Source of the DNA: Gluconacetobacter tumulisoli
Lineage (GTDB): Bacteria > Pseudomonadota > Alphaproteobacteria > Acetobacterales > Acetobacteraceae
Reading direction: 5' to 3'
NCBI RefSeq assembly: GCF_014174155.1
Contig: NZ_JABEQM010000004.1
Location: 186,001 to 250,000, forward strand
DNA: 64,000 nt
Shown here: positions 27,517-36,021 of the stretch, piece after piece
Position numbering within the stretch: the stretch's first letter is position 1
Layout: every line of letters begins with the position of its first letter
Notes under the pieces: model-generated
What the model was told of the DNA's origin: nothing
Seen by the model: the letters and a program-made list of their open reading frames with translations, nothing else
The model's database searches: none
Translations under genes and position numbers: made by a program

Positions 27517-29978
27517 CGCAGAATCCCCAGGCCGCGCAGGAAGTCGAGGGCCTTGGGCGCGTGCATTTTCGGGGCCGGACCGGGCGCCGGGCCCGGCTGG
27601 CCTTCCCGAGCGGCCTGCAAGGTGGCCGGACAGGGATCGGCAACGCCCGCGGACGGGCCGAGGGTCAGGCTGTATCGCCCGCCCGGCCCGGCAGGATCCA
27701 GCCGCGTGCGCGGGGCCTGCAACGTCCCGCCCACCGCGACCGGCATCGCGGCCCCCGTCGAACCGATCAGCAACTGCGGCAGCAGATGTAGATCCAGGTC
27801 CTGCCCGGCCAGCCCGACCGTTCCATGTCCCGTCACCGACAGGCGATAGGTCTGCAGCCCGATCGTATCCAGCGTCGCGCGGCCACCGCCCAGCGCCATG
27901 TGAATCCCCAGGCACCGCAGGCCGGCCGATGCCCCTTCCCCGGCCCCCGCCGCCGGCCCGACCAGCCGCCCGAGTGCCGCGCCGTCGATGGTGCCATTGA
28001 CCAGCGATACGCCCAGATGCCCGGTCAGGGACGCCCGCAACGCACCCCGCGTGCGTCCCTGTGCATCCAGCGTGCCGACCAGTTGCACGGGCCCGTGCAG
28101 GGCTTGGGGAATGCCGACGCGCAGGGCCGCCCATTCGGCCGGCAGCACCAGCGATCCCACCGTGCCGGACAGGCGGGGTACATCCCCCGACGCATCGATG
28201 CTCAGCCGGCCGTCCAGGTGCCGATCGGCGCCGTCGGCCCGCATCGGATCGATGACCAGTCGCCCGCCGCGCAGGACCACATGGGCCAGCGCATCATGGT
28301 AATCGTCCCCCCCCAGCCGGAATTGCGCCGCCGAAAGATCGAAATCGGCATCCAGCAGGTGCAGGCGGTCGAACGGCAGGATCGTTTCGTCCGGTCCCGC
28401 CGCCGCCGGCATGGTATCGGGTCCGGGGGCAGGCGCCGCCGTCCCGGTGGGCGTTGAAGACGGCGTTGGGGGGGACGATGCAGGTTGCCCGCCCCGCAGG
28501 GCATCAAGGTCGAGCCGATCCGCATGCAGGCGTCCGGTCAGCAGGGGCACGCCCCCTGTTCCGCCATGACGCGCGAACTGTGCCTCGCCGGACAATACCA
28601 GCTGGGCGGCATCCAGCCGCAGGCCGGAAAGCAGGACAATCTCGCCGCCTTGCAGGGCCACGTGGGTATCGGCCGTCAGGCGGTCCAAGACCTGGCCGCC
28701 CGGCAACGCCAGACGGGCCGCCGTGGCGTGGACATCAAGGGCGGACTGCCCGCCGCCCAGGCTGCCGCCCAGATGCGCGGTGCCGCCATCCGAATCGAGC
28801 ACGAGGTCGACCGGCACGCCCGACGCCATACGGCTGCGCCACGCACCCAGTGTCTCGGACAACGTGCCCAGCGTGCCGTGCAGTTGAAACGCGTGCTCGC
28901 CGAAGGTGCCATCCGCCTGCACCGCGACGTGGTCGGCCGGGGTCGGGGCGTCGACTGCCAGGTGGACCAGCCGCAATCCCGCCGCGAGCCGTCCGGCATC
29001 GGCGGGTCCCGTCCGCAGGTGCAGCATGCGCAGGCCCGGAATCGACGGGCCGTCGCCCGAGGCCATGTCGACGATTTGTGCCGACAGATCGATGTCGCGG
29101 ACATCCGGCAGGGCGGCATGGGGAAACAGCCGGTCCAGGTCGGCCAGTCGTCCCGCCGTGCCCCGCACCGCCACGTCATATCCGCGCAGCCGCGCCGGAT
29201 CGGCCAGGGTCCCGTCCAGGGTAACCGACCCCGTCGCCCTGCCGTCGGCCAGGGCCGCCGCCGCCAGATGAACGGGCCATGCATCCGCGCCCTGCATCGA
29301 CGCCAGGGCACCGACATGCCCCGTCAGGGTAAAGGACGCGCCGCCATCGCCCGCGCGATGGCCCAGCACGTCGAGGGACGGTGCGCTGCCGGTCAGCCCG
29401 TCGAGCACGACATGGTCCAGCGCGGCCTTGCCCGTCGCATGGCCCTGCCGGTCGTCCCACGCCAGCACCGCGTCCTGGACCCGCGCACTGCCGATCCGCA
29501 CCCGCCAGCGCGTGGAGGACGACGACCCGGCCGGCCCCGACGGCCTGGTATCCGGTCCCGGGGTCATCTGCCAGTTGGCGCGTCCGTCCGCCGTGCGCTC
29601 GACCAGCAGGTCCGGACGGGTCAGGTGCACATCCTCCAGCCGGATTTCGTGATGCAGCAGCGGCAGCAGGGCCACGCGCGCGTCGAGCCCGGCCGCGGTC
29701 AGCATTTCGGCCCGCGCCCCGCCCGCCATGTCGGACAGGCCGAAATCGCGGATCGAGACCGAAGGATAGGGCATGATCCGCACATCGATCGCGCCCAGGC
29801 GCAGGGCACGCCCGGTCTGGTGCCGTACCGCCACGATCGCCTGCTGCCGCAAGGCCTCGGGATCGATCAGCAGCCGCGCCGCCAGGGCCGCGCCGCCGGC
29901 CACGACGACCAGCGCCGCCCCCGACAGCAGCAGCCATTTCCGTCCCCGCCCGCTTCGTGTCGTGCCGGTGCGTGTCAT
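27513..29978 (-). CDS. AsmA-family inner-membrane/periplasmic protein
   Basis: 821 residues. An N-terminal signal anchor (about 15-37) precedes LLIDPEALRQQ and a VRIMPYPSVSIRDFGLSD segment typical of AsmA/TamB-like proteins. The long beta-rich middle contains a Pro/Thr-rich low-complexity stretch, and the AsmA C-terminal domain is recognisable (LRASLTGHLGVSLVNGTIDG...). Such proteins are thought to move phospholipids between membranes. The start is the ATG at 29978 with GGAGGG six bases upstream; the frame extends 9 codons further. Repeat B lies directly upstream. Confidence 0.85.
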   Translation of the reverse strand: MTRTGTTRSGRGRKWLLLSGAALVVVAGGAALAARLLIDPEALRQQAIVAVRHQTGRALRLGAIDVRIMPYPSVSIRDFGLSDMAGGARAEMLTAAGLDARVALLPLLHHEIRLEDVHLTRPDLLVERTADGRANWQMTPGPDTRPSGPAGSSSSTRWRVRIGSARVQDAVLAWDDRQGHATGKAALDHVVLDGLTGSAPSLDVLGHRAGDGGASFTLTGHVGALASMQGADAWPVHLAAAALADGRATGSVTLDGTLADPARLRGYDVAVRGTAGRLADLDRLFPHAALPDVRDIDLSAQIVDMASGDGPSIPGLRMLHLRTGPADAGRLAAGLRLVHLAVDAPTPADHVAVQADGTFGEHAFQLHGTLGTLSETLGAWRSRMASGVPVDLVLDSDGGTAHLGGSLGGGQSALDVHATAARLALPGGQVLDRLTADTHVALQGGEIVLLSGLRLDAAQLVLSGEAQFARHGGTGGVPLLTGRLHADRLDLDALRGGQPASSPPTPSSTPTGTAAPAPGPDTMPAAAGPDETILPFDRLHLLDADFDLSAAQFRLGGDDYHDALAHVVLRGGRLVIDPMRADGADRHLDGRLSIDASGDVPRLSGTVGSLVLPAEWAALRVGIPQALHGPVQLVGTLDAQGRTRGALRASLTGHLGVSLVNGTIDGAALGRLVGPAAGAGEGASAGLRCLGIHMALGGGRATLDTIGLQTYRLSVTGHGTVGLAGQDLDLHLLPQLLIGSTGAAMPVAVGGTLQAPRTRLDPAGPGGRYSLTLGPSAGVADPCPATLQAAREGQPGPAPGPAPKMHAPKALDFLRGLGILR

Positions 29979-30047
29979 GCCGTGCCCTCCGTTCGCCGCG
30001 CCCAAAAATCATGCCCGTCTTCCGCGGGCCGCCCGGCGTGATCTTTC

Positions 30048-30140
30048 AAGCATCGCAGCGAAGCGGCCTTGATGGCCGCCCGCCCCGAAGCGCGGAAAAA
30101 GCGTGTCGGATCGCCAACAGGGCGCATTTTAAAACTGCCT
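30048..30140. repeat. palindromic intergenic repeat family B, copy 2 (right half)
   Basis: Conserved centre GCGGCC-TTGAT-GGCCGC (30063-30079) and the complete right arm CGAAGCGCGGAAAAAGCGTGTCGGATCG through GCGCATTTTAAAACTGCC. The left arm is not recognisable beyond GCATCGCAGCGAAG, so this copy looks truncated. It abuts repeat A copy 2 directly. Together they fill the 312-bp gap between asmA and rluC, which contains no gene. Confidence 0.65.
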
Positions 30141-30258
30141 CTCAGGGCCTCGCCCTGAAACCGCCAAAGGCCGGTAGCCTCTGGAAAACCAGTCCGTTGA
30201 TCCATGATCGGGGTCCAGGGCCCCAGGCGCCGGCGGGATCGGGCAACGCCCGACCCGC
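30141..30258 (-). repeat. intergenic repeat family A, copy 2
   Basis: 118 bp. Contains CTCAGGGCCTCGCCCTGA, CCAAAGGCC...CTCTGGAAAACC, GTTGATCCATGATCGGGGTCC, AGGGCCCCAGG and TCGGGCAACGCCCGA, each an inverted repeat or spacer shared with copies 1 and 3. Read on the minus strand it starts 32 bp after the rluC-like gene's stop, consistent with a 3'-end (terminator-like) role. Confidence 0.75.
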
Positions 30259-30290
30259 CTCGCCCCACCGTGTCATTGCGCTCGCCGGTC

Positions 30291-31268
30291 TCAGCTCCGC
30301 CGGGGCGATGCGGTGGCGCCCGGGCTGAATCCCAGTTGCCGGAACGTCTCGCGCATATGGGCCGGCAGTTCGGCCGACACGACCAGACGTCCGCCCGCCG
30401 GATGCGGCAGGTCGAGCGTGCGGGCGTGCAGGTGCAGCCGGTCGACGAATCCCTCGGGGTGGGCGGCGTCGCCGCCATATTTCGGATCGCCCAGAATCGG
30501 CGTTCCCAGCGCCTCGCAATGCACGCGCAGCTGATGCGTGCGGCCGGTCAGCGGCGACAGGGCCAGCCAGGACAGCTTGCGGCCGGCGGCATCCATTACC
30601 TCATATTCCGACAGGGCGTAGGCCGCGTCATCGTCCTTGCGCGACGCCACGACGGTCAACGCCCCGGGGCCGACCCCCAGCCGGGCCAGGGGCTGGTCGA
30701 TCACCCCCGACGCCGGGGACGGCCGTCCGACGACGACCGCCCAGTAGGTCTTCTTCACGTCCCGGCCCCGGAACGCCGCGGCCAGCTTCGCCGCCACGCC
30801 CGGCGTCCGCGCCAGCAGCAGCAGCCCCGACGTGTCGCGGTCGATCCGGTGCACCAGCCGGGGACGCGGATCGTCATCCTGCGCCTTCAGCCCGTCCAGC
30901 ATCGCATCGACATGATGGGTGATGCCCGGGCCGCCCTGCACCGGCAGGCCGGCGGGCTTGTTCAGCACGATCACCTGGTCGTCGGTATAGACGACCATGC
31001 CGCGGATCTCGCGCAGCAGGCGTTCGTCCAGCTCCTTGCGCGGGGCGGGCGCGGGACGGCTGGCGTCGGGGATCGGGGGAACGCGCACCGCCTGCCCGGG
31101 GGCCAGGCGGGTCGAGGTCTCGGCACGCTTGCCGTCCACCCGCACCTGGCCGGTACGGCACAGCTTCTGCAGGGCCCCTTGCGTCAGGTGGGGATAATGG
31201 CGGCGGAACCAGCGATCGAGGCGGATATCGGCCTCGTCCTCGCTGACGGTCAGGGTCACAACACTCAT
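30291..31268 (-). CDS. rluC: 23S rRNA pseudouridine synthase, RluC-like
   Basis: 325 residues. An S4 domain (about 15-65, DIRLDRWFRRHYPHLTQGALQKL) is followed by the catalytic domain with HRIDRDTSGLLLLA (Asp143) and RTHQLRVHCEALG. The length and S4 pattern fit RluC, which modifies positions 955/2504/2580 in E. coli 23S rRNA. The start ATG at 31268 overlaps the rarA stop by 4 bp; the further upstream extension of the frame is inside rarA. The second family member, rluD, is at 859. Confidence 0.9.
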   Translation of the reverse strand: MSVVTLTVSEDEADIRLDRWFRRHYPHLTQGALQKLCRTGQVRVDGKRAETSTRLAPGQAVRVPPIPDASRPAPAPRKELDERLLREIRGMVVYTDDQVIVLNKPAGLPVQGGPGITHHVDAMLDGLKAQDDDPRPRLVHRIDRDTSGLLLLARTPGVAAKLAAAFRGRDVKKTYWAVVVGRPSPASGVIDQPLARLGVGPGALTVVASRKDDDAAYALSEYEVMDAAGRKLSWLALSPLTGRTHQLRVHCEALGTPILGDPKYGGDAAHPEGFVDRLHLHARTLDLPHPAGGRLVVSAELPAHMRETFRQLGFSPGATASPRRS

Positions 31269-32641
31269 GACCCACGGCTTTCCCGCAGTCTGGCCCAACT
31301 GTCCAGCCGTCGCGCGATGTCGCGTTCATATCCCCGGTCGGTCGGACGATAGAGCGCCTCGCGCCGCATGCCGTCGGGAAAATAGTTCTGGCCGGAAAAT
31401 CCTTCGTCCGAATCGTGGTCGTACTCATATCCCCGGCCGTAGCCCAGATCCTTCATCAGGTTGGTCGGCGCATTGAGGATATGGGCCGGTGGCATCAGGC
31501 TGCCGGTCGATTTCGCCAGTCGCCGCGCGGCCTTGTAGGCGGTATAGACGGCATTCGATTTCGGCGCCGTCCCCAGATGGACCACCAGTTGCGCCAGCGC
31601 CAGTTCGCCCTCGGGCGAGCCCAGGCGCTCGTACGTTTCCCATGCCGCCACGGCCAGCGGCAGCGCCTGCGGATCGGCCATGCCCACGTCCTCGGCAGCG
31701 AAGCGGGTCAGGCGGCGGGCGATGTAGCGCGGATCCTCGCCGCCTTCCAGCATCCGCGCGAACCAGTACAGCGCGGCGTCCGGGTCCGATCCGCGCAACG
31801 ACTTATGCAGCGCGGAAATCAGGTTGTAATGTTCCTCGCGGTCCTTGTCGTACAGGACGGCGCGACGGGCCAGCAGGCCGGACAGGCCCTGCGCATCCAG
31901 CGGCTGGTCGGTGCGCACCGCCAGCACCTGTTCCACCATGTTCAGCAGGTACCGCCCGTCCCCGTCGGCCATGGCGCGCAGGGTCGCCCGGCCGTCGGGT
32001 GTCAGCGGCAGGGTCCGCCCGGATTCGGCCTCGGCCCGGGCCAGCAGGCGTTCCAGCGCCGGGTCGTCCAGCCGGCGCAGCACCAGTACCTGGCAGCGCG
32101 ACAGCAGCGCGCCGTTCAGCGCGAAGGATGGATTTTCGGTGGTCGCACCCACCAGCACGACGGTCCCGTCCTCGACCACGGGTAGGAAGCCGTCCTGCTG
32201 CGCGCGATTGAAGCGATGGATCTCGTCGACGAACAGCAGCGTCCCCTTGCCGCTTTCAGCCAGGCGACGGGCGTCGTCGAACGCGCGTTTCAGGTCCGCG
32301 ACGCCCGAGAAGACGGCCGACAACTGCATGAAACGCAATCCCGCCGCATCGGCCAGCAGGCGCGCGATGGTCGTCTTGCCGACGCCAGGGCCGCCCCACA
32401 GGATCAGGCTGGCCAGAGACCCGCGTTCCAGCATCCGGCGCAGGGCGCCGTCGGGGCCCAGCAGATGGTCCTGCCCGACCACGTCATCCAGCGACGCCGG
32501 ACGCAGCCGGTCGGCCAGGGGCTGGGTTCGTGCCGGGGCGGTCCCGCCGCGACGATGCGGTGCGTGGCCGGTTGTCCGCGCTGCCGGCGCGGGATCGCCG
32601 AACAGATCCCCGCCGCCCGCGTTCTCGTGCCTGCCTGCCAT
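31265..32641 (-). CDS. rarA: replication-associated recombination ATPase RarA (MgsA)
   Basis: 458 residues. Clamp-loader-like AAA+ protein acting at stalled forks. Features: PLADRLRPASLDDVVGQDHLLG, Walker A LWGGPGVGKTTIARL, Walker B LLFVDEIHRFN, sensor 1 LVGATTENPSF, and the C-terminal tetramerisation region (ALPLAVAAWETYERLG...AQLVVHLGTAPKSN). A disordered N-terminus of about 35 residues precedes it. It overlaps rluC by 4 bp. Start is the ATG at 32641. Confidence 0.96.
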   Translation of the reverse strand: MAGRHENAGGGDLFGDPAPAARTTGHAPHRRGGTAPARTQPLADRLRPASLDDVVGQDHLLGPDGALRRMLERGSLASLILWGGPGVGKTTIARLLADAAGLRFMQLSAVFSGVADLKRAFDDARRLAESGKGTLLFVDEIHRFNRAQQDGFLPVVEDGTVVLVGATTENPSFALNGALLSRCQVLVLRRLDDPALERLLARAEAESGRTLPLTPDGRATLRAMADGDGRYLLNMVEQVLAVRTDQPLDAQGLSGLLARRAVLYDKDREEHYNLISALHKSLRGSDPDAALYWFARMLEGGEDPRYIARRLTRFAAEDVGMADPQALPLAVAAWETYERLGSPEGELALAQLVVHLGTAPKSNAVYTAYKAARRLAKSTGSLMPPAHILNAPTNLMKDLGYGRGYEYDHDSDEGFSGQNYFPDGMRREALYRPTDRGYERDIARRLDSWARLRESRGS

Positions 32642-32716
32642 GTTCTTGCGCCTATCCGTGTCCCGTGACGCCCATCAGATACCATGCCGGTCGTCCCGAC
32701 GGAAAATCCGGACACG

Positions 32717-32968
32717 CTAATGCACGTTTCCGTACGAAGGCGCCCCCAGGCCGGGACAACTGCACGGCGCGCCCAGAGGCGCCTGGTACGGCAGTCGGCA
32801 GGTATATACCCCCGCCTTGCAGGTATAGCCGTACCCGGCCACCGGGCCGGGCGGCCCCGGTGGCTGGTAGGCCTGGGCCACGCCCTGGCATCCCGCGGGC
32901 AGGATGGCCAGCCCCCCGATCAGCAGCAGCGCCGCCGCGCGGCGCAGGGTCGCCGGATGTGCGCCCAT
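32717..32968 (-). CDS. small Cys-rich lipoprotein
   Basis: 83 residues. Type II signal peptide with lipobox LPAGC (Cys27) after a hydrophobic stretch (LRRAAALLLIGGLAI). The mature part is Pro/Gly-rich with CKAG..TC and a GAPCSCPGLG motif resembling small alphaproteobacterial envelope proteins. AAGGAGG lies seven bases before the ATG. Function unknown. Confidence 0.75.
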   Translation of the reverse strand: MGAHPATLRRAAALLLIGGLAILPAGCQGVAQAYQPPGPPGPVAGYGYTCKAGVYTCRLPYQAPLGAPCSCPGLGAPSYGNVH

Positions 32969-33027
32969 GATGAACCTCCTTCCCGATAGCGGTGGAAAAG
33001 GAACGGCCGGGCCGTTCGCCCAGTTGC

Positions 33028-33780
33028 CTACCAGGGAAGTTCCTGGTCCAGATGGAAGAAGCCGCCCGTCGGTCCGTCTTCAGGCAGGGTTGCCAGGCGG
33101 ACGCTGGTCCGCGCGCCCTCGGCCACGTCCAGCGGCGCCTGCTCGCCCCCCATGCCGGTCCGGACCCAGCCCGGATGGGCGGAATTGACCTTCACCGCCG
33201 TGTCCCGCAATTCATGCGCCAGATGCACCGTAAAGGCGTTCAGCGCGGTCTTGGACATATCATAGGCCAGGGTCAGCTTGCCGTAGATCGACGAGGCCGG
33301 GTGGCTGTGCAGCGTCAGCGATCCCAGGATGCTGGATAGGTTGACGATCCGGCCGGCCGGCGCCTTCAGGATCAGCGGCAGCAGGGTCTGCGTGACCTGC
33401 ACGGTCGCAAACACGTTGACATCGAACGTCCCGCGCAGCACCGCCATCGGGGTCGCCGATGGTGGGGGCACCTCGCCGTCCGCGCCCCTGTCCAGCAGGA
33501 CGCCGGCATTGTTCACCAGGATGTCCAGCCTGCCGAACGTCGCGGCGATATGGTCCCTGGCGGCGATCTGCTGAACGTCATCCACGATGTCCAGCAGCAG
33601 TCCCTCGGCCGACAGGCCCTCGCCGCGCAACTGCGCCGCGATCTCTTCCGCCTGGGCGGCCCTTCGGCCCGCGACCAGCACATGGATGCCCAACCGGCCC
33701 AGTTGCCGTGCGGTTTCCAGCCCGATGCCCCGCACGGCGCCCGTGACCAGGGCGACGCGATCCGTCCCGTTCGTCGACAT
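33028..33780 (-). CDS. short-chain dehydrogenase/reductase
   Basis: 250 residues, classical SDR. Nucleotide-binding TGAVRGIGLETA near residue 14, LVNNAGVL, structural Asn region and the catalytic pair in IYGKLTLAYDMSKTALN (Tyr and Lys four apart), with a Ser in NLSSILGS. An Arg after the first glycine motif (AGRRAAQ) suggests NADP. Substrate cannot be told. It lies 49 bp downstream of the flavoprotein gene on the same strand. Confidence 0.9.
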   Translation of the reverse strand: MSTNGTDRVALVTGAVRGIGLETARQLGRLGIHVLVAGRRAAQAEEIAAQLRGEGLSAEGLLLDIVDDVQQIAARDHIAATFGRLDILVNNAGVLLDRGADGEVPPPSATPMAVLRGTFDVNVFATVQVTQTLLPLILKAPAGRIVNLSSILGSLTLHSHPASSIYGKLTLAYDMSKTALNAFTVHLAHELRDTAVKVNSAHPGWVRTGMGGEQAPLDVAEGARTSVRLATLPEDGPTGGFFHLDQELPW

Positions 33781-33829
33781 GGCGTGTCCTTTCCATATCC
33801 GTTGTCCGGCCCTGCCGCCCCACCGGGCA

Positions 33830-35026
33830 TCAGCCCCCGCCTGCGAGCGCCCGCCCCGCCGCGTGACCGCTGGCCCAGGCCCACTGGAAATTGTAACCGC
33901 CGAGCCATCCCGTCACATCCACGGCCTCGCCCACCGCATAGAGGCCCGGCACCCCCCGCGCCTCCATCGTGGCGGAGGACAGGTCCCGGGTGTCGATCCC
34001 GCCGCGCGTGACCTCGGCCTTGGCAAACCCTTCGGTTCCCGCGGGCGTCAGGATCCAGCGCGACAGAAGCTGGCCCAGACGGTTCAGCGCCGCATCCGGC
34101 ATCTCGCCGACCGGGCCATCAGGCAGGTGGTGCGCCGCCAGCATCTGCGCAAGGCGTTGCGGCAGCAGCGCGCCCAGCATGGTCTGCCCTTCTATCCGTG
34201 ACCGCTGCCGCTTGGCCGCGCGCAGCAGGGCCGCCGCATCGCGTCCGGGCAGCAGATCCAGGCACAAATCCTCCCCGGCCCGCCAGTACGAGGACGCCTG
34301 CAGGATGGCCGGGCCCGACAGGCCGCGATGGGTGAACAACATGGCTTCGCGGAAGCGGGCACGGCCGCATCGGGCCTCGACCTCCACCGACACCCCGGCC
34401 AGGTCGCGCATCCACGCGCCGGTTGCCGCATCGAAGGTCAGCGGCACCAGGGCAGGCGCGGTCGGCGTCACGCGCAGGCCGAACTGCCGCGCGATGTCGT
34501 GGGACAGGCCGGTCGCCCCCATCTTCGGGATCGACAGTCCGCCCGTCGCCAGCACCAGCGCCGGGGCATCGAACGTCCCCCGATCGGTTGCAACGGCGAA
34601 GCGATCGGCCTTCGTCACCCCGGTGATGCGGTGCGACAGGCGCAGGTCCACCGAACCGGCATCGCATTCCGCGCGCAGCATCTCGACGACGGCCCGCGCC
34701 GATCCGTCGCAGAACAGCTGGCCCAGCGTCTTTTCATGCCAGGCGATGCCGTGACGCTCGATCAGGGCCAGGATGTCGGCCGGCCGAAAACGGGCCAGCG
34801 CGGATTTCGCGAAATGCGGATTGCCCGACAGGAAACATCCCGCATCGGTATCGCGGTTGGTGAAATTGCAGCGGCCACCGCCGGAAATCAGGATCTTTCG
34901 CCCGGCCTCCGCCGCGTGATCCAGCACGATGACACGCCGCCCCTGCTGGCCGGCCGTCAGCGCGGCCATCAGCCCCGCCGCCCCGGCGCCAAGGACGATG
35001 ACGTCGGTTTCCGTCGGTCGGGTCAC
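33830..35026 (-). CDS. FAD-dependent oxidoreductase, HI0933/YhiN family
   Basis: 398 residues. Dinucleotide-binding VIVLGAGAAGLMAAL at the N-terminus, then the family hallmark AGRKILISGGGRCNFTNRD, LATGGLSIPKMGATG and a C-terminal GEAVDVTGWLGGYNFQWAWASG FAD-contact segment. The physiological reaction of this widespread family is not settled. Start is GTG at 35026; it begins 7 bp after the FzlA-like gene ends, suggesting one transcript. Confidence 0.9.
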   Translation of the reverse strand: MTRPTETDVIVLGAGAAGLMAALTAGQQGRRVIVLDHAAEAGRKILISGGGRCNFTNRDTDAGCFLSGNPHFAKSALARFRPADILALIERHGIAWHEKTLGQLFCDGSARAVVEMLRAECDAGSVDLRLSHRITGVTKADRFAVATDRGTFDAPALVLATGGLSIPKMGATGLSHDIARQFGLRVTPTAPALVPLTFDAATGAWMRDLAGVSVEVEARCGRARFREAMLFTHRGLSGPAILQASSYWRAGEDLCLDLLPGRDAAALLRAAKRQRSRIEGQTMLGALLPQRLAQMLAAHHLPDGPVGEMPDAALNRLGQLLSRWILTPAGTEGFAKAEVTRGGIDTRDLSSATMEARGVPGLYAVGEAVDVTGWLGGYNFQWAWASGHAAGRALAGGG

Positions 35027-35033
35027 GCGCGGA

Positions 35034-35702
35034 TCAGAAATCGAGGTCGGCGTAATGATCCGGCGGCACGATTCCCGTCACCCGGTCGTTCAGCAGCGAC
35101 CGGAAGCACGGCCGGGACTTGATGCGCGCATACCAGTCCTTGGCCGCCGGGGCCTTGGACCAGTCGACGTCATTGATGAAATCCAGCGACGAGAAATGCG
35201 CCGCCGCCGCGAAATCCGCCAGCGACAGCGATCCACCGGCCAGCCATTTCCGCGTTTCCGCCAGCCAGTCGATATAGGACAGGTGATAACGGATGTTGGC
35301 GTATCCCGCGCGCAGGGCATTGCCGTCGGGGTTGCCGCGACCGGAAATCCGCTTCATCACCTTTTCGTACAGCAGGTTCTGCGTGACCTCGGCGGCGAAT
35401 TTTTCGTCGAACCAGGCTACCAGCCGCCGGACCTCCACCCGCTCGGCCAGGGTGCGGCCCAGCAGCGGGGTGTCGGGATAGGCTTCCTCCAGATACTCGC
35501 AGATGACGGAGGAATTGGGGATCGACAGGCCGTTTTCCTCGACCAGCAACGGCACGGTTCCCGCCGGATTGGCGGCCAGATAGTCGGGACGACGCTCCCA
35601 CACCCGTTCCATCATCAATTCGAACGGCAGGCGCTTCTCGCCCAGCACAAGACGGACCTTGCGGCATGCGGGCGACAGCGGAAGATGATAGAGAATACGC
35701 AT
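35034..35702 (-). CDS. fzlA: GST-like protein, probable FtsZ-binding FzlA
   Basis: 222 residues with a glutathione-S-transferase fold: thioredoxin-like N-terminus (LPLSPACRKVRLVLGEK, NPAGTVPLLVE, SSVICEYLEEAY) and an all-helical C-terminal half. The C-terminal tail RVTGIVPPDHYADLDF matches my recollection of FzlA, which binds and bends FtsZ filaments in alphaproteobacteria and couples constriction to wall synthesis. It is next to the min operon, which fits. A plain GST is the alternative. Transcribed divergently from minC across repeat B copy 3. Confidence 0.65.
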   Translation of the reverse strand: MRILYHLPLSPACRKVRLVLGEKRLPFELMMERVWERRPDYLAANPAGTVPLLVEENGLSIPNSSVICEYLEEAYPDTPLLGRTLAERVEVRRLVAWFDEKFAAEVTQNLLYEKVMKRISGRGNPDGNALRAGYANIRYHLSYIDWLAETRKWLAGGSLSLADFAAAAHFSSLDFINDVDWSKAPAAKDWYARIKSRPCFRSLLNDRVTGIVPPDHYADLDF

Positions 35703-35787
35703 CCCATCGCTTTATTGCATCGCCCCCCGCTTCGCCAAGAGGTCCCTGCACCGGGCGGCAGAATTCGTCCATCCGGCGCCCATGGGA

Positions 35788-35943
35788 GGCCGTTTAAAAG
35801 CCGGTCCGCCAATCGGAATGCCGCGCAGCGCGGCACGCCCGGCATGTGTTTCCGCGTATCGGAGCGGGGCGGCCTTGATGGCCGCCCGCCGAGACGCACC
35901 GGAAACACGGATCCGATCGCTGCGGACCGAGCCTTAAACGGCC
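35788..35943. repeat. palindromic intergenic repeat family B, copy 3 (complete)
   Basis: 156 bp bounded by perfect 10-bp inverted repeats GGCCGTTTAA (35788-35797) and TTAAACGGCC (35934-35943). The two arms stay similar inward (CCGGTCCGC, ATCGGA, GTGTTTCCG, GGCGG) to the centre GGGCGGCC-TTGAT-GGCCGCCC (35867-35887). The whole unit can form one long imperfect hairpin. It carries no reading frame and fills half of the 319-bp gap between fzlA and minC. Confidence 0.75.
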
Positions 35944-36021
35944 ACTTTGGCTCGACAGGGCCGGCATCTCACGGTAGCTGGAACGGACCGCTTCCTCCGC
36001 AGACCGAAAGTCCGTCACGCC

